A stretch of DNA of 64,000 nucleotides from Salinivibrio sp. ES.052. Its GTDB lineage: Bacteria > Pseudomonadota > Gammaproteobacteria > Enterobacterales > Vibrionaceae. The notes under the pieces were generated by a model. The model was not told the DNA's origin. It searched no databases and saw only the letters and a program-made list of their open reading frames with translations. The position numbers and the translations under genes were made by a program. The DNA is taken from assembly GCF_900141775.1 (NCBI RefSeq), contig NZ_FSRI01000002.1, forward strand, positions 332,501-396,500. The letters are read 5' to 3'. Below, piece by piece: positions 34,523 to 45,061 of the stretch. Within the stretch, counting starts at the first letter, position 1. Each line of letters starts with the position of its first letter.

Positions 34523-37500
34523 TTAGTGTGATGCGCGATAGTCTTCATCGAGCTTATCAAGTTCATCGTCCTCAACAAACACCGGCAGTGGTTGGTGCTT
34601 GCTGGCCAGATAGGTATAAATCACTGGCAGAACGAATAGCGTGAATAGTGTGCCGATGGCGAGACCCGCCACGATCACAATCCCGATGCTAAAGCGTTGC
34701 TCGGCACCGGCGCCGGTGGCAAACATTAGCGGGATCAGGCCAGCAATCATCGCCGCTGTTGTCATCAAGATCGGACGCAAACGAATTTTGGCCGCTTCTT
34801 TCACCGCATCCATTCGACTGGCTTGATGGTGAAGCTGCTGCTCCTTGGCTACCTCACAGATCAGAATACCGTGTTTAGTAATCAGACCTATCAAGGTTAT
34901 CAGCCCGACTTGTGAGTAGATGTTCATCGATGACAGCCCCCACGCGAGTGAAATCAAGGCACCCGAAATAGCCAGCGGTACAGAGACCAGGATCACGAGT
35001 GGATCGAGTAGGGATTCGAATTGAATCGCCAGCACGAGGTAAATGATCGCCAATGCAAAGAGGAAGGTGGCATATAATGCGCTCCCCTCTGTGACATACT
35101 GACGTGATTCACCTAAGTAATCATGCTGGTACCCTTTAGGGAGATCAGCCGCTTTGCTCTCAAACCAATCGACAGCCGTTCCCATGGTGACACCGGGCGC
35201 GGAAACCGCACTAATGGTGGCCGCGTTCAGCTGGTTAAAGTGCGGCAATGAGCGAGGCTCAGCCGTGACCTCAATGTCGATCAAGGAGCCCAGCGGAATG
35301 GAGTCACCATTGGCGGCTCGGACGTAATAGCTTTCGATTGATTCTGGATTGAGGCGATACTTTCGCTCAACTTGCGGGATCACCTCATAGGAGCGGCCGT
35401 CAAAATCGATACGATTAACATACCCATCCGACATCATGGTGCCGATGGTGGCACCTATATCACGCATGGTTACACCATATGACCCCGCTTTGTCCTTATC
35501 AATGTTGATATTCATAGTGGCAGAGTCGAAGTTGAGGTTCAGTTCCGAATAGACAAAGTTCGGGCTGGATTGCACTTCGGCCATGATTTCAGCTGTTACT
35601 TGATACAAACTTTCGAAGTTGTTAGGGGTGGTGACCACGAACTGGATTGGCAAGCCTGACGATGCCCCTGGGAGCTCAGGCATTTCAAAAGTGGTCACCT
35701 TCATGCCTGGGATATCTTTCACTTCATTAGCCATGCGTTTGACGACGTCAGACTGACTGGCTTCCCGCTCACTCCAGGGTACTAATGACGCGATACCAAA
35801 GGCTTGGTTCGATTTAGGCACCCCAGAGAAGACCTGTGAGAAGGCGACTTCGGGCTGATCGTCCAGTTTTTGGTTCACTTCCGCCATGCTATTTTGGATG
35901 TAATCCAAGTTGGCAGTGGAGGGAGCCGTCCCCATCATCACCACCACGCCTTTATCTTCTGATGGCGCAAGCTCACTGGGAATAATGTTAAACAGCACTG
36001 GCAGTGAAGCGAACACAATCACCGCAAAGGTCACGATCACCGGACGACGATCCATCACTTTGCTGAGCAGATGCGCATACTTATCCGTCATCCCATCGAG
36101 GAAGCGGTGCACCGCCAACTCAAAGCGACTCGGTTTAGCGTTCGCTTTCAGCATCGTAGAGCACATCACCGGTGACAGCGTCAGTGCAACAATCCCGGAG
36201 ACAAAGACTGCCCCTGCAAGGGTGAGCGCAAATTCCTTAAACAGCGACCCGGTTATCCCGCCCATCATGGCAATTGGGGCATACACCGCTGCTAGCGTAA
36301 GCGTCATGGAAATGACGGGAACGGCAATCTCGCGGGTACCAATGATCGCTGCACGGAAGGGGGACTCCCCAAGCTTAATATGTCGGTCAATGTTTTCTAG
36401 CACCACAATGGCGTCATCGACCACCAAGCCGATAGCCAACACCATCGCCAACAGGGTCATTAAGTTGAGTGAGAAACCAATCATCTCCATCACCAGCGCC
36501 ACACCAATCAGCGACAGTGGGATGGTAATGATGGGGATAATCACCGCGCGGAACGAGCCCAAGAACAGGGTGATGACCACCAAAACGATCAGCGCGGCTT
36601 CGATGATGGTTTTTATTACCTCATTGATCGACTCATTGATCGCATTCGACGAATCATAAAGCACATTCATCTCGATATTGCTTGGCATGTTGCGCTCTAC
36701 TTCGGGCAACATATCCATGACGTCGGCAGCAATATTGATGGGGTTAGCCGATGGTGTCGCATTGATGGCTGCGACAACTGCTTCTGAGCCATTGGCAAGC
36801 GCACGGACTCGGTCGTGACTTTTCTCCAGCGAGACCTTCGCGATATCGCCTAAGCGCACCACACGACCATCTTGCGTCTCAACCACTAGGTTGCTTAACT
36901 CTTCCGGCGTGGATACCTGCGTATCGGCACTGCCGTTATAGACCATGAAGGTACCGATCGCTTGACCAGTGGCCGACTGAAAGTTATTGGCATCGAGCAC
37001 TGACATGACATCGGTGGCGCTTAACTTAAAGGCTGCCATTTTTTCAGGGTCGAGCCACACGCGTAAGCCGTATTTTACCCCGCCATATAAGTCGATTTTT
37101 GACACGCCATCAACGGTAAACAGTTGAGGTTTTACCACGCGTTCGAGGTAATCAGTCATCTGGCTAGAGTCGAGCTCTGGCGAGGTAAAACCGATATACA
37201 TGACCGCAGTAGTTGAGCCGGTCGACATCGAAACCGAGGGATCTTCCGATTCAGCGGGAAGCTGAGATCGCACCGAGTTTACTTTGGCCAATATATCGGC
37301 CAAGGCGGCGTTCGGATCGGTATTGAGTTTCATATTGACGGTGATCGTCGAGGAACCAAGCACCGACTCAGACGTCATAAAATCAATATTATCAGCTTGG
37401 GCCACGGCTTGTTCGAGCGGCGTCGTAATGAAGCCCTGAATCAAGTCGGCACTGGCACCATAATAGCTGGTTGTGATGGAGACCACGGTATTGGTCATTT

Positions 37501-37615
37501 CTGGGTATTCCCTGACCTGCATCTTAAATAAAGACTGCAAGCCCAGCAGTGCAATCAGAATACTGATTGAAACCGCCAGTACAGGGCGCCGGATAAAAAT
37601 ATCAGTAAAGCGCAT
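34523..37615 (-). CDS. vexB: RND multidrug efflux transporter VexB-type
   Basis: Inner-membrane proton-driven HAE1 pump of the AcrB class, exporting bile salts, detergents and drugs through a TolC-like channel. 1030 aa. N-terminal signature FTDIFIRRPVLAVSISILIAL; proton-relay Asp pair in LAIGLVVDDAIVVLENIDRH (TM4) and the TM10/11 region; two large periplasmic loops. An adjacent GTG (37618) could start the frame, but GAGG lies at proper distance only from ATG 37615. Downstream of vexA by 12 nt. Synteny with ilvC-vexBA-vexR of V. cholerae supports the symbol; other Vibrio RND pumps are similar in sequence. Confidence 0.85.
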   Translation of the reverse strand: MRFTDIFIRRPVLAVSISILIALLGLQSLFKMQVREYPEMTNTVVSITTSYYGASADLIQGFITTPLEQAVAQADNIDFMTSESVLGSSTITVNMKLNTDPNAALADILAKVNSVRSQLPAESEDPSVSMSTGSTTAVMYIGFTSPELDSSQMTDYLERVVKPQLFTVDGVSKIDLYGGVKYGLRVWLDPEKMAAFKLSATDVMSVLDANNFQSATGQAIGTFMVYNGSADTQVSTPEELSNLVVETQDGRVVRLGDIAKVSLEKSHDRVRALANGSEAVVAAINATPSANPINIAADVMDMLPEVERNMPSNIEMNVLYDSSNAINESINEVIKTIIEAALIVLVVITLFLGSFRAVIIPIITIPLSLIGVALVMEMIGFSLNLMTLLAMVLAIGLVVDDAIVVLENIDRHIKLGESPFRAAIIGTREIAVPVISMTLTLAAVYAPIAMMGGITGSLFKEFALTLAGAVFVSGIVALTLSPVMCSTMLKANAKPSRFELAVHRFLDGMTDKYAHLLSKVMDRRPVIVTFAVIVFASLPVLFNIIPSELAPSEDKGVVVMMGTAPSTANLDYIQNSMAEVNQKLDDQPEVAFSQVFSGVPKSNQAFGIASLVPWSEREASQSDVVKRMANEVKDIPGMKVTTFEMPELPGASSGLPIQFVVTTPNNFESLYQVTAEIMAEVQSSPNFVYSELNLNFDSATMNINIDKDKAGSYGVTMRDIGATIGTMMSDGYVNRIDFDGRSYEVIPQVERKYRLNPESIESYYVRAANGDSIPLGSLIDIEVTAEPRSLPHFNQLNAATISAVSAPGVTMGTAVDWFESKAADLPKGYQHDYLGESRQYVTEGSALYATFLFALAIIYLVLAIQFESLLDPLVILVSVPLAISGALISLAWGLSSMNIYSQVGLITLIGLITKHGILICEVAKEQQLHHQASRMDAVKEAAKIRLRPILMTTAAMIAGLIPLMFATGAGAEQRFSIGIVIVAGLAIGTLFTLFVLPVIYTYLASKHQPLPVFVEDDELDKLDEDYRASH

Positions 37616-37627
37616 CACATCCTCGTC

Positions 37628-38734
37628 TTACAATTGAGGTAATTGTTCTGGTGGAGTGAGAGCGTCATTTTCGACGATTTTCACTTTTGAGCCATTGCTT
37701 AAACGCACTTGGCCAGAGGTCACAACCTGGTCGCCAGGTTGCAGACCTTCGATAATGCGTGCTTGATGACCACGACGCTCGCCGACTTTGAGTACCTGCT
37801 GATAAGCGCGTTTCTCACCCTCTTCTTCTCGGATGAGATAGACACTTTCACCATACAAATTGAAGTTAATCGCGGTTTGATCAATCACGATTTGCTCTTC
37901 AATTGTTGGCAAAATGATGTCGGCGCGGGCAAACATGCCTGACCGCAACTGACCATCATTGTTAGGGATGTTGGCTTCCACTTTAATCAGACCGCTCTGA
38001 CTGTTTACCGCAGGTTCGATAGCGCTAATGGAACCAATGAACTCCTTTTCAGGATAGGCATCGACGGTAATACGTAACGGCTGGCTAAGGCGGATTTTAG
38101 AGATATCCGTTTGTGGCACAGTAAAGCGGAGCTTCATCACCGACGTATCTTCTAAACGAGCGATATCGGTACCTGGCTGTAAATACTCACCCATGAAGAT
38201 ATTACGTAGGCCAATCACCCCATCGAACGGTGCTTGGAGGTTACGACGGGCGATGGTGGCTTTCAGCGCATTGATATCGGCTTGTAATGAGCGATAATTG
38301 GCCTCGGCTTCGTCTAGCGCTTCTTTAGAGATGGAGCCTTTGGTAAATAGGCCTTGATAGCGCTTGAACTTAGCCTCTGCGGCGGGCAACCGTGCTTGAG
38401 TACTGGCCAAATTGGCTTTTTCGACGCTAGAGTCGAGTTCAACCAGGTTTTGTCCACGTTCAACGGTTTGGCCTGACTCAAAGTTGATCACATCCACCAC
38501 ACCTGCAATTTGTGTCGTTAACGTAATCCCTTGGTTCGGCTCAACAAACCCAATTGCATCCATGGTGGGTGTCCAAGGCTCGGCGTTAACGGTGACAGCT
38601 GTCACAGGGTGCGTCGGCTCTGGGGTGTTCGCCATGTATTCGGCAATCTTTTGCTGCTTGAACAGGTTAAAACCAATCACACTACCAAACAGCAGTAGTG
38701 CGAGGATAACCATAAAGAAAAACCATTTTTTCAT
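37628..38734 (-). CDS. vexA: RND efflux periplasmic adaptor VexA-type
   Basis: Membrane-fusion protein linking VexB to the outer-membrane channel. 368 aa. N-terminal membrane anchor (residues 3-24, no lipobox cysteine, so not a lipoprotein like AcrA), lipoyl half-motifs (VDVINFESGQTVERGQNLVEL and LQAPFDGVIGLRNIFMGEYL, split by the helical hairpin 100-150), beta-barrel domain and membrane-proximal domain with IEGLQPGDQVVTSGQVRLSN. Between vexR and vexB in one operon. Confidence 0.87.
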   Translation of the reverse strand: MKKWFFFMVILALLLFGSVIGFNLFKQQKIAEYMANTPEPTHPVTAVTVNAEPWTPTMDAIGFVEPNQGITLTTQIAGVVDVINFESGQTVERGQNLVELDSSVEKANLASTQARLPAAEAKFKRYQGLFTKGSISKEALDEAEANYRSLQADINALKATIARRNLQAPFDGVIGLRNIFMGEYLQPGTDIARLEDTSVMKLRFTVPQTDISKIRLSQPLRITVDAYPEKEFIGSISAIEPAVNSQSGLIKVEANIPNNDGQLRSGMFARADIILPTIEEQIVIDQTAINFNLYGESVYLIREEEGEKRAYQQVLKVGERRGHQARIIEGLQPGDQVVTSGQVRLSNGSKVKIVENDALTPPEQLPQL

Positions 38735-38755
38735 CGAAGTAAGCTCCGAGCGTCG

Positions 38756-39316
38756 TTAGTGAAGAGAAATTGCATCCCAGCAAGCGTGGATCGCATCTGC
38801 AATAGTATAATGATCCAGGGTTATAACACCCCGAACCTGTTTGCGAGCTAAACAAAAGGCCGGTTCAAGACCTAAGGTGATCAACACCTCATCGTCCAAT
38901 GGCTTAAACACCCCTTGTCGCTTACCTTCCTGAAAGACCTGATAAAGATCGGAGAAGGCTTCTCGTTCTCGCTGAGTTTGTAATTGGTTATCACGTGGCA
39001 GCGCATCAAACTGGTCACGAGATAAGAGTAGATGATCGCGTTGCAGCATCATGGTCCAAGTATTGCGCCATAATCGCTCAAACTGATCATTGAGGGTGGG
39101 TTCATCCTGTACTCCTTGCTGGATATGAGTCGCACACTGCATCATCAAGTGTTCGGATAGTTGGCGAAGCAAATCATCCTTGTCGTCAAAATAGCGATAA
39201 ATTGTCCCTGCCGCGACCTGCGCATTTTTTGCGACCTGCTGCATGGACACTTTATCGAGCCCACGAGTGGCAATCAGTTGCTCTGTCGCGGCTAAAATTT
39301 GCGTACGTTTGTCCAT
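38756..39316 (-). CDS. vexR: TetR-family regulator VexR-type
   Basis: 186-aa TetR regulator. N-terminal helix-turn-helix at residues 20-45 (VSMQQVAKNAQVAAGTIYRY) and a ligand-binding C-terminal domain. First gene of the vexR-vexA-vexB operon; vexA starts 21 nt downstream. A perfect palindrome lies 19 bp before its ATG, suggesting control of its own operon. In V. cholerae the equivalent protein activates or derepresses vexRAB in response to detergents; the mode cannot be inferred here. Confidence 0.85.
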   Translation of the reverse strand: MDKRTQILAATEQLIATRGLDKVSMQQVAKNAQVAAGTIYRYFDDKDDLLRQLSEHLMMQCATHIQQGVQDEPTLNDQFERLWRNTWTMMLQRDHLLLSRDQFDALPRDNQLQTQREREAFSDLYQVFQEGKRQGVFKPLDDEVLITLGLEPAFCLARKQVRGVITLDHYTIADAIHACWDAISLH

Positions 39317-39334
39317 GAATAATCAATTCAACAG

Positions 39335-39352
39335 TGAATGAACATTCATTCA
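39335..39352. promoter_or_regulatory. Candidate VexR operator
   Basis: TGAATGAACATTCATTCA: perfect 8-bp arms around a CA centre, 19 bp upstream of vexR. Typical TetR-operator size; further TGAAT repeats lie nearby. Confidence 0.65.
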
Positions 39353-39483
39353 TTTTAGAGTGAATTTTACCCGCTTGACAAGCATAAAGTGTAGCAAGCG
39401 AAGTGGACCTTGCTTGAGTGAGATAGACATCAGCAAGATTCCTCCTACAATGCTTTCTCAGCCATTAAAGAGGTGTCGTCACC

Positions 39484-41505
39484 ATGAAACTCAATCCTGC
39501 ACAATCCGATGCTGTTCGCCATATATCCGGACCCTGTCTGGTTTTGGCCGGTGCGGGGTCGGGTAAAACACGCGTCATTACGCACAAGATCGCCTATTTG
39601 GTTCAACAATGTGGCTATAAAGCGCGGCATATTGCAGCCGTCACGTTTACCAACAAAGCGGCTCGGGAGATGAAAGAGCGCGTGGCGCAAAGTTTAGGCA
39701 AACAAGAATCGCGTGGCTTAATGATCTCAACGTTCCATACCTTAGGGCTGAATATTATTCGTCGTGAATATAAAACCCTTGGGCTGAAAGCAGGGTTTTC
39801 GTTGTTTGATGATCAAGACCAACTTGCGTTGCTTAAGGCGTTGACCGAGCAAGAGCTGGATAATGATAAAGATCTGCTGCGTCAGTTGGTGCATACCATT
39901 TCTAATTGGAAAAATGCCATGCTGGGGCCGGATGAAGCGCTGGCGCAAGCACAAGGTGAGCGGGACCAGCTATTCGCGGCCTGTTATGCGCGTTACCAAA
40001 AGCAAATGCGGGCTTATAATGCGCTCGATTTTGATGATCTTATTCTGATGCCTGTGGCGCTGTTAAGCCAAGATCAAGCGGTGCGGGAACGTTGGCAGGC
40101 ACGGATCCGCTATTTGCTCGTCGATGAATATCAAGATACCAACACCAGTCAATATCAGTTGGTCAAGCTGCTGGTGGGTGAGCGTGCGCGTTTTACCGTG
40201 GTGGGTGATGATGACCAGTCCATCTACTCATGGCGAGGCGCCCAGCCCAAAAACCTGGTCTACTTACAGCAAGACTTTCCGCGTTTGCATGTGGTGAAGT
40301 TGGAGCAAAACTACCGCTCAACCAGCCGCATTTTAAGGGCCGCGAATATATTGATCGCCAACAATCCTCATGTGTTTGAGAAAACCTTATTCTCGTCATT
40401 GCCCGATGGTGACATGCTTAAAGTGCTGACTGCTAATAACGAAGAGCATGAGGCAGAGCGCGTGGTCGGAGAGCTGATCGGCCATCGCTTTTTAGGCCGT
40501 ACGCAATACAAAGATTATGCAATTCTATATCGCGGTAATCACCAATCGCGTTTGATCGAAAAGGCCCTGATACAAAACCGTATTCCTTACAAGATCTCCG
40601 GTGGTACCTCGTTTTTCTCGCGCGCGGAAATCAAAGACATCATGGCGTATTTGCGTTTGCTCACCAACCCAGATGACGATAACGCCTTTTTGCGCGTGGT
40701 GAATACACCGCGCCGTGAAATTGGCCCGGTGACGCTGGAAAAATTGGGCAGTTATGCTAATCAACGCGGAAAAAGCTTATTTGCGGCCAGCTTTGAATTA
40801 GGCTTGACCCAACATCTATCTGGGAGGGGCTTGGCGGCGTTACAAGCGTTTACGCGTTGGGTGGTAGAACTATCCGATCAGGCTGAGCGAGGTGATACGG
40901 TGGCCGCAGTTAGGGCGCTACTGCGTGATATTCACTATGAAGACTGGCTTTACGAGAGCTCATCTAGCCCTAAAGTAGCAGAGATGCGGATGAAAAACGT
41001 CTCACAGCTTTATAGTTGGATTGTGGCTGATTTAGAGGGTGACAACCCCGATCAGGTGGAGCGAAATCTACGAGAAGTGGTTCAGCGCCTCACACTGCGT
41101 GACATGATGGAGCGGGGCGAAGATGATGATGAAGCAGACCAAGTACAGTTGATGACCCTGCATGCCTCCAAAGGACTCGAGTTTCCTTACGTCTATTTGA
41201 TTGGTATGGAAGAGGGCTTGTTACCTCATCAATCAAGCATCGATGAAGACAACATCGATGAAGAGCGACGCTTGGCATATGTCGGGCTAACCCGTGCGCA
41301 AAAAGCGCTGACCTTTGTTGTGTGCAAAGAAAGGCGCCAATTTGGTGAAATACTTAAACCACAGCAAAGCCGTTTTCTTGATGAATTGCCGTTTGATGAT
41401 CTTGAGTGGGAGTCGCAGAAAAAGCCGGTGTCTCAAGAAGAGCGGATGGAAAAAGGTCAAGCGGCGATTGCTAACTTAAAAGCGATGCTGGATAAAAATA
41501 AATAG
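39484..41505 (+). CDS. rep: ATP-dependent DNA helicase Rep
   Basis: Superfamily 1A 3'-5' helicase that clears proteins ahead of replication forks. 673 aa, same length as E. coli Rep. Motifs: Walker [10 protein letters not shown] (I), [15 protein letters not shown] (Ia), VDEYQDTN (II), [12 protein letters not shown] (III), EQNYRST (IV), [20 protein letters not shown] (V) and [14 protein letters not shown] (VI). It begins [11 protein letters not shown], as Rep rather than UvrD. AAAGAGG lies somewhat far from the ATG. Confidence 0.95.
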   Translation: MKLNPAQSDAVRHISGPCLVLAGAGSGKTRVITHKIAYLVQQCGYKARHIAAVTFTNKAAREMKERVAQSLGKQESRGLMISTFHTLGLNIIRREYKTLGLKAGFSLFDDQDQLALLKALTEQELDNDKDLLRQLVHTISNWKNAMLGPDEALAQAQGERDQLFAACYARYQKQMRAYNALDFDDLILMPVALLSQDQAVRERWQARIRYLLVDEYQDTNTSQYQLVKLLVGERARFTVVGDDDQSIYSWRGAQPKNLVYLQQDFPRLHVVKLEQNYRSTSRILRAANILIANNPHVFEKTLFSSLPDGDMLKVLTANNEEHEAERVVGELIGHRFLGRTQYKDYAILYRGNHQSRLIEKALIQNRIPYKISGGTSFFSRAEIKDIMAYLRLLTNPDDDNAFLRVVNTPRREIGPVTLEKLGSYANQRGKSLFAASFELGLTQHLSGRGLAALQAFTRWVVELSDQAERGDTVAAVRALLRDIHYEDWLYESSSSPKVAEMRMKNVSQLYSWIVADLEGDNPDQVERNLREVVQRLTLRDMMERGEDDDEADQVQLMTLHASKGLEFPYVYLIGMEEGLLPHQSSIDEDNIDEERRLAYVGLTRAQKALTFVVCKERRQFGEILKPQQSRFLDELPFDDLEWESQKKPVSQEERMEKGQAAIANLKAMLDKNK

Positions 41506-41524
41506 CGCCGCCAGAGGCGGCGCT
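41504..41524. terminator. Convergent hairpin between rep and cytochrome c5 gene
   Basis: Perfect 9-bp stem AGCGCCGCC/GGCGGCGCT, loop AGA. The minus-strand exit is T-rich (ATTTATTTTTA); the plus exit is not, so it best serves the cytochrome gene. Confidence 0.65.
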
Positions 41525-41549
41525 GATGGCACCATGGTTCAATGCCTGA

Positions 41550-41984
41550 TTATAGTGCATCCAACATATGATCGATGGCCGCGACAATTTCATCATCAGA
41601 ACAATCCATACAGGTGCCTTTAGCTGGCATGGCATTAAAACCGTTGATAGCGTGCTTGGTCAGGGTTTCCATGCCTTTATCAACCCTTGGCCCCCAAGCG
41701 GCCGCATCTCCGATTTTAGGTGCGCCTGCTGCCCCTGTGCTATGGCAGGCCGTACAATATGTATTATACACCTGATCCCCACTGCGAGGGCCGGCTGGTT
41801 CCGCAGCCGCGGTTTGTGTAGGGGCTTCACCGTCGATGTAAACCTCTCCAACGGGGGCAATGCGTTCTGCAATGGCAGCTTTCTCTTGCTCAGATACTTC
41901 TAATGCTTGTGCAGTAGAAGCCAATAATAGGGCTGCCACAGAGGCAACCATAATACGACCTAGACTCTTTCCCTTTGCGCTCAC
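41550..41984 (-). CDS. Cytochrome c5-like monoheme cytochrome
   Basis: Periplasmic class I cytochrome c of the c5 type, an electron carrier in respiration. 144 aa from GTG 41984, which has GGAG upstream; Met12 could be an alternative start. A signal peptide or N-terminal anchor (about 11-28, ending STAQA) is followed by an Ala/Pro-rich linker and the heme domain: heme-binding C77-T-A-C80-H81, axial Met in GFNAMPAKG, and the extra Cys pair CMDC typical of cytochrome c5. Vibrio has a c5 gene near vexR. Partner enzymes not visible. Confidence 0.88.
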   Translation of the reverse strand: MSAKGKSLGRIMVASVAALLLASTAQALEVSEQEKAAIAERIAPVGEVYIDGEAPTQTAAAEPAGPRSGDQVYNTYCTACHSTGAAGAPKIGDAAAWGPRVDKGMETLTKHAINGFNAMPAKGTCMDCSDDEIVAAIDHMLDAL

Positions 41985-42257
41985 AATGACACTCCCACAT
42001 TACTGGTGGCTTACGCCTTTTTTATCTTATTTGCCGCCAACCTTAAGGGGATGAATCAATCAAGGGTGATTCGGTTGCGGCCTGTCAGTCTCGTCTCAAC
42101 GGATTTGCCAACGTTGCTGGGTTAACTCCGTGTAAAGATTAGGTGATTATAGCGCTTTAGATTGTTACGTTAAACCGTTATAGTAGAGACCTTACTGACG
42201 ATTTCTACGCAATTTGCTGAAAAAGAGACCAGTCAGTAAAAAAATTAAAAAAAGTGC

Positions 42258-42286
42258 TAGACGGCTGGTGGTGATATCCGTAATAT
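42258..42286 (+). promoter_or_regulatory. Possible promoter of the tRNA cluster
   Basis: TAGACG, 17-bp spacer, TAATAT, preceded by a long A-rich UP-like tract (42237-42253) and followed by a GC-containing discriminator. Rough match. The gap 41985-42307 holds nothing else seen. Confidence 0.45.
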
Positions 42287-42307
42287 TCGTCACCGCCAAC
42301 GGGGCAA

Positions 42308-42384
42308 GCGCCCGTAGCTCAGTTGGATAGAGTGTTGGCCTCCGAAGCCAAAGGTCACAGGTTCAAATCCTGTCGGGCGCGCCA
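42308..42384 (+). tRNA. tRNA-Arg (CCG)
   Basis: 77 nt with encoded CCA; acceptor GCGCCCG/CGGGCGC; anticodon CCG in loop CTCCGAA. Confidence 0.96.
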
Positions 42385-42416
42385 TTTCGGGATAAGAAAA
42401 TGGCAGAAAATCAGTG

Positions 42417-42492
42417 GTGGCTGTAGCTCAGTTGGTAGAGCCCTGGATTGTGATTCCAGTTGTCGCGGGTTCAAGTCCCGTCAGCCACCCCA
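42417..42492 (+). tRNA. tRNA-His (GUG)
   Basis: 76 nt; acceptor GTGGCTG/CAGCCAC; anticodon GTG in loop TTGTGAT. The base before the start is G, supplying the extra 5' G(-1) of tRNA-His. Confidence 0.96.
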
Positions 42493-42515
42493 CTATTTCG
42501 CAGTTGCGAATTTGT

Positions 42516-42592
<77 letters not shown>

Positions 42593-42599
42593 CCATTAT

Positions 42600-42628
42600 A
42601 AACCCTAGCCTAACGGCTGGGGTTTTTT
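42600..42628 (+). terminator. tRNA cluster terminator
   Basis: Stem AACCCTAGCC/GGCTGGGGTT (one T-G pair), loop TAAC, then TTTT. Same layout as the rrn terminators at 30082. Confidence 0.9.
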
Positions 42629-43254
42629 CGTTTTTTCTCTCCCTCGATCCCGCTTCTCTGATCATCAAAGTGTCCCCGCTGTTTCTGTTGTGGCTCCGGC
42701 TTCATGTACGCCGTCGAGTCGGTCTTGGTCATTATTGTCTCTACGTGGCGACGTTAAGAGAGGATAAAATGCAGAAATTAGAGCTCTATCAAGATTCTGA
42801 TAGATAAAAAGTCACCAATTAGCAATAAAAGCGACACCTTTTAATGTGACTGCTATACCTACCCTTAAGCAGTGAAAGTGACTGGATTTTATTTATTAAC
42901 TAATCAATTAATATGCTTAGTGACTACTTATAGGTATTTATTGCTGCCATTGTTTACGCACTGTTAAATAACTTTGCTTTATTCTATGCGCGATTTGCTT
43001 TAAAACGGAGGGAAGAGTAATACCTTATATCTTTATGATATGAAGTATGTTTTATGCTTCGCCCTTGGATAAGTGTTGGTATCCAAGTGAATGAATATTC
43101 GAGCGGACTGTGCCATTATGGTGTTTTCTGCTGTGATGTTGATTTTTTGTGAAATGTTTGCCAGATTAAATCCGCATCTCTCCAAGACAAGATCACATCA
43201 CCTTGTTTTGGTCAGGAAGTCGATCGTCACCTAGGACGATATCAAGGATGAAAA
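42629..43254. other. Intergenic region without recognisable genes
   Basis: About 625 bp, A/T-rich from 42780 to 43150. The only small frames overlap tRNA sequence or are too short. It presumably holds the promoter of the peptide transporter operon; no operator could be named. AAGGATG before 43255 is the ribosome-binding site of the first gene. Confidence 0.5.
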
Positions 43255-44973
43255 ATGTCACTGCTAGAAGTAAATAACCTACGAATTGAGTATCCGTCTC
43301 GCCATGGCGTACACGCTGCTGTGTCCTCGTTGTCATTGACGATTGAGCGCGGTGAGATTGTGGGCGTGGTCGGTGAATCGGGCGCGGGGAAGTCAACAGT
43401 CGGTAATGCCGTGATTGATTTGCTCAGTCCACCTGGACGTATTGCCAGTGGCGATGTTTACCTTGATGGTAAAAAAATCTCGGGTCTAACGCCAAATCAA
43501 ATGCGTAAAGTGCGCGGTGATAAAATAGGATTTATCTTCCAGGATCCGATGACGTCTCTGAATCCGCTATTCACGGTAGAGCAGCAACTGACCGAAACCA
43601 TTTTGACCAATCTCCATGTGACACAGCAACATGCTTATCAGCGTGCTCTAAATCTGATGGAACAAGTGGGGATCCCGGATCCGGAAATTCGAATTAAACA
43701 ATACCCCCATCAGTTTTCTGGTGGAATGCGTCAGCGGGTCGTTATTGCTGTCGCTTTGGCGGGTGAGCCAGACTTAATCATCGCCGATGAGCCAACAACG
43801 GCATTGGATGTCTCGATTCAAGATCAGATTCTTAACTTGATCCGTGAATTGTGCCAGAAGAAAAACGTTGGCTGTATGTTAGTGACCCACGACATGGGAG
43901 TCGTGGCGAATGTGACCGACCGCGTCGCGGTGATGTATCGCGGTGATTTAGTCGAGTTGGGGACAACTCAGCAGGTGTTAGGAGAGCCTCAGCACCCCTA
44001 TACGCAGAGTCTCATATCAGCGGTACCACGCTCTGATATCAAGCTCGATCGCTTCCCCTTAGTGAATTATATCGAGGAAGCCGGCGAAACGCTGGAGCTG
44101 GATGTGAAGAACCATTGGTTAGGGCAAAGCCAAGACCAGCGCGCGTATACGGGGCCTCTGTTGCAAGTGAAAGATGTGTCGTTACGATTTATCACCAAGG
44201 ACTCGCTCTTTGCCAGTCGTCGTGAATATGTCCAAGCCTCCGATCATGTCAGTTTTGATATTGTGGAGGGGGAAACCTTTGGTCTTGTTGGTGAGTCAGG
44301 CTCAGGAAAATCGACCATTGCTCGGGCGATCACCGGTCTTTATCCGCCTAACACGGGGCAAATTATCTTTGAAGATATCGATCTGACGGCGATAAAAAGT
44401 GAGCGCGCCCGTCGCCCTATCCGTCGCCAGATGCAGATGGTATTCCAAAACCCATATTCGTCCATGAACCCGCGGATGAAAATTTATGACATTATTGCTG
44501 AACCGATCCGTTTCCACCGTTTGGCGGACAACGAATCGCATATCCGCCAGATAGTGGGTGATTTGCTGGACCATGTTGGACTTGGTCGTGGCGCGGGGAT
44601 CAAATACCCGCACGAGTTTTCTGGTGGCCAGCGCCAGCGCATTTCTATCGCCCGCGCCCTCGCAACACGGCCTCGCTTGTTGATTTGTGACGAACCAACA
44701 TCAGCCTTGGATGTGTCAGTGCAGGCTCAGATCTTGAACCTGCTTAAAGATCTTCAAGACGAGCTCAACCTTACCATGCTGTTTATCAGCCATGATTTAC
44801 CGGTAATTCGCCAAATGTGCGATCTGATCGGCGTGATGCGTAAAGGCCAGCTACTTGAAGTTGCCCCGACTGAGCAATTGTTTACCGATCCACAACATGA
44901 ATACAGCCGTCAGCTTATCTCATTGATGCCAGAGTTTAAGGGAATGAGCACGGAAGGTTTGCAACCGGCATAG
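43255..44973 (+). CDS. Peptide/glutathione-type ABC transporter, fused double ATPase
   Basis: 572-aa protein containing two complete ABC ATPase domains, equivalent to DppD+DppF or GsiA. First domain: Walker A GESGAGKST (40-48), signature FSGGMRQRVVIAVAL, Walker B DLIIADEPTTALD, then the oligopeptide-transporter C-terminal extension (PQHPYTQSLISAVPR). Second domain: Walker A GESGSGKST (about 346), signature FSGGQRQRISIARAL, Walker B LLICDEPTSALD, and PQHEYSRQLISLMP. First gene of an ATPase-binding protein-permease-permease operon, the same order as E. coli gsiABCD; the substrate may be peptides instead. Confidence 0.92.
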   Translation: MSLLEVNNLRIEYPSRHGVHAAVSSLSLTIERGEIVGVVGESGAGKSTVGNAVIDLLSPPGRIASGDVYLDGKKISGLTPNQMRKVRGDKIGFIFQDPMTSLNPLFTVEQQLTETILTNLHVTQQHAYQRALNLMEQVGIPDPEIRIKQYPHQFSGGMRQRVVIAVALAGEPDLIIADEPTTALDVSIQDQILNLIRELCQKKNVGCMLVTHDMGVVANVTDRVAVMYRGDLVELGTTQQVLGEPQHPYTQSLISAVPRSDIKLDRFPLVNYIEEAGETLELDVKNHWLGQSQDQRAYTGPLLQVKDVSLRFITKDSLFASRREYVQASDHVSFDIVEGETFGLVGESGSGKSTIARAITGLYPPNTGQIIFEDIDLTAIKSERARRPIRRQMQMVFQNPYSSMNPRMKIYDIIAEPIRFHRLADNESHIRQIVGDLLDHVGLGRGAGIKYPHEFSGGQRQRISIARALATRPRLLICDEPTSALDVSVQAQILNLLKDLQDELNLTMLFISHDLPVIRQMCDLIGVMRKGQLLEVAPTEQLFTDPQHEYSRQLISLMPEFKGMSTEGLQPA

Positions 44974-45061
44974 AGGGTTATGCCGACACGGCCTTGGGCC
45001 GCACCTAACCAATGATGCAAACACAGCAGGGGATCCCCCCTACGCATAAAGGAGCTATGCA

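Noticed and set aside
35910-36659. 249-aa plus-strand frame antisense to vexB
   Set aside because: Lies wholly within the clear vexB gene; composition is Ser/Thr/Ile/Ala-rich as expected for a shadow frame, and no ribosome-binding site or domain is seen.
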